Assembly (NCBI GenBank): GCA_937880805.1
Contig: CALGRR010000049.1
Coordinates: forward strand, 1-41,013
DNA: 41,013 nt
Source of the DNA: an uncultured Clostridia bacterium
Lineage (GTDB): Bacteria; Bacillota; Clostridia; Oscillospirales; Acutalibacteraceae
Direction: 5' to 3'
Part shown: positions 40,147 to 41,013 of the stretch, piece after piece
Layout of the letters: the number at the start of each line of letters is the position of its first letter
How positions within the stretch are numbered: position 1 is the first letter of the stretch
Made by a program: the position numbers and the translations under genes
The notes under the pieces: generated by a model
Database searches by the model: none
What the model was told of the DNA's origin: nothing
Seen by the model: the letters and a program-made list of their open reading frames with translations, nothing else

Positions 40147-40971
40147 ATGCCCCACTGTAACACGATTGCTATATGCAATCAAAAAGGCGGTGTTGGTAAA
40201 ACGACAACCACCGTAAACTTAGGCGTAGGCTTGGCTATGCAAGGTAAAAAGGTACTCCTTGTAGATGCCGATCCACAGGGCGACCTCACAACTTGTCTTG
40301 GATGGCGAGATACGGATAATCTACCTATTGCACTACCTGACAAAATGGTTGAAGTTATGCAAGATAAGTGCAAAGATCCAATGAACGGTATTCTACATCA
40401 TAAAGAAGGTGTTGACCTCATTCCATCTAACAGCGACTTGTTTGACTTTGAAATCAGTCTTGTAACTGCAATGAACCGTGAAGCCATATTGAGAAACTAC
40501 CTGAACGAAGTAAAGCACAACTATGATTATATTATTATCGACTGCTCACCTTCGCTCGGTATGATGACTCTTAATGCTTTATCGGCGGCAGATAGCGTAA
40601 TCATTCCCGTTCAGGCACATTACCTTCCGGCAAAGTGTATGACACAGTTGATGAGAACCATTACAAAGGTTAAGAAGCATATCAATCCCAAACTCAGCAT
40701 AGACGGTATTCTTTTAACCCTTGTAGACAACAGAACTAACCTTGCCAAAAGCACCATAGATGCCTTGCGTGAGAACTTCGGTAGTTATATCAAGATATAT
40801 AACACCCACATTCCCATTGCAATCAAAGCGGCAGAGGTAAGTTCCAAAGGCAAAAGCATTTACGCCTATGAACCCAATAGCACGGTGTCTAAAGCCTACA
40901 CCGAATTTTCAAAGGAGGTGTTAGCCGATGGCAGGAAGAAAGAGCGACTTCACTCTGCCCAAGTTCGATGA
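40147..40971 (+). CDS. parA: ParA/Soj-family partition ATPase
   Basis: This 274-residue protein has the deviant Walker A motif NQKGGVGKTTTTVNLG at residues 11-26, switch I VDADPQGDLT and Walker B YIIIDCSPSLGMMTLNAL. ParA ATPases position plasmids or excised integrative elements together with ParB. The AAAGGAG ribosome site is 9-10 bases upstream. The stop overlaps the following parB gene by 44 bases in another frame. Its codon use and position next to iterons and tandem terminators mark it as part of a mobile element anchored at the tRNA. Confidence 0.93.
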   Translation: MPHCNTIAICNQKGGVGKTTTTVNLGVGLAMQGKKVLLVDADPQGDLTTCLGWRDTDNLPIALPDKMVEVMQDKCKDPMNGILHHKEGVDLIPSNSDLFDFEISLVTAMNREAILRNYLNEVKHNYDYIIIDCSPSLGMMTLNALSAADSVIIPVQAHYLPAKCMTQLMRTITKVKKHINPKLSIDGILLTLVDNRTNLAKSTIDALRENFGSYIKIYNTHIPIAIKAAEVSSKGKSIYAYEPNSTVSKAYTEFSKEVLADGRKKERLHSAQVR

Positions 40972-41013
40972 TATTTTCTCGACTCAGGAAATGAGAGATG
41001 ATGAAAAGCTCGC
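40928..41013 (+). CDS. parB: ParB-like protein, N-terminus only (cut by window)
   Basis: An ATG at 40928-40930 with GGAGGTG 9 bases upstream opens a frame to the window end (28 complete codons), beginning MAGRKSDFTLPKFDDIFS. The basic-then-acidic start and the position overlapping parA are typical of ParB partners, but the ParB/Srx domain itself is outside the window. Confidence 0.6.
   Translation, partial: MAGRKSDFTLPKFDDIFSTQEMRDDEKL

Overview
The window looks like a chromosome segment from an anaerobic, spore-forming Firmicute of the class Clostridia, probably near the Oscillospiraceae/Ruminococcaceae. The reasons are consensus sigma-A promoters and strong AGGAGG ribosome sites, a Rex-AdhE fermentation pair, a V/A-type ATPase instead of an F-type one, a YpeB-like germination protein, and the remnant of an alpha/beta-type small acid-soluble spore protein. 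This is inference from gene content; no database was available.

Layout. 1-3.9 kb (minus): the adhE N-terminal three quarters, rex, a LysR-type regulator and a decayed spore-protein gene. 4.1-11.3 kb (minus): one V/A-ATPase operon in the order E, DUF2764, A, B, D, I, K, driven by a TTGACA/TATAAT promoter. The K subunit carries the residues of a sodium-binding site. 11.5-15.3 kb (minus): two secreted hydrolases, one ceramidase-like and one alpha/beta-hydrolase. 15.4-18.9 kb (minus): a TAXI-type TRAP transporter operon (binding lipoprotein, DUF1850 protein, fused permease). 19.0-26.1 kb: a cluster of mostly exported enzymes on both strands: two paralogous metallophosphoesterases, a GH99/71-like protein with a C-terminal CBM9/DOMON-like domain, a PHP phosphoesterase and a GxGYxYP protein. 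26.1-26.5 kb: a compact nested-palindrome element made of hairpins joined by 9-nt linkers and bounded by terminal inverted repeats. 26.5-32.8 kb (minus): two ABC exporter half-transporters with N-terminal zinc ribbons flank a DUF1854 protein and an unknown, internally duplicated protein. They are preceded by a 22-codon gene with its own promoter and terminator. 32.8-34.5 kb: a small unknown gene and ypeB. 34.6-38.4 kb (minus): the lower-glycolysis operon pgk-tpiA-gpmI, with palindromic repeats in both intergenic spaces.

From 38.5 kb onward the character changes. A tRNA promoter is followed by three 5'-half tRNA-Arg(CCU)-like copies and then by an intact tRNA-Arg(CCU). Rightward lies the start of what looks like an integrative/conjugative element or integrated plasmid: GCTAAT iterons, a small ORF, tandem terminators, a structured leader, parA and the start of parB.

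How it fits together: Rex should couple adhE to the NADH/NAD+ ratio. The ATPase would energise the membrane, probably with Na+. TRAP uptake runs on such gradients. The secreted hydrolases would supply substrates. The strongest candidates for something undescribed are the hairpin-array element at 26.1-26.5 kb, the arrayed half-tRNAs at 38.5-38.9 kb, the 22-codon gene at 32.7 kb in front of the ABC/DUF1854 operon, and that operon itself.
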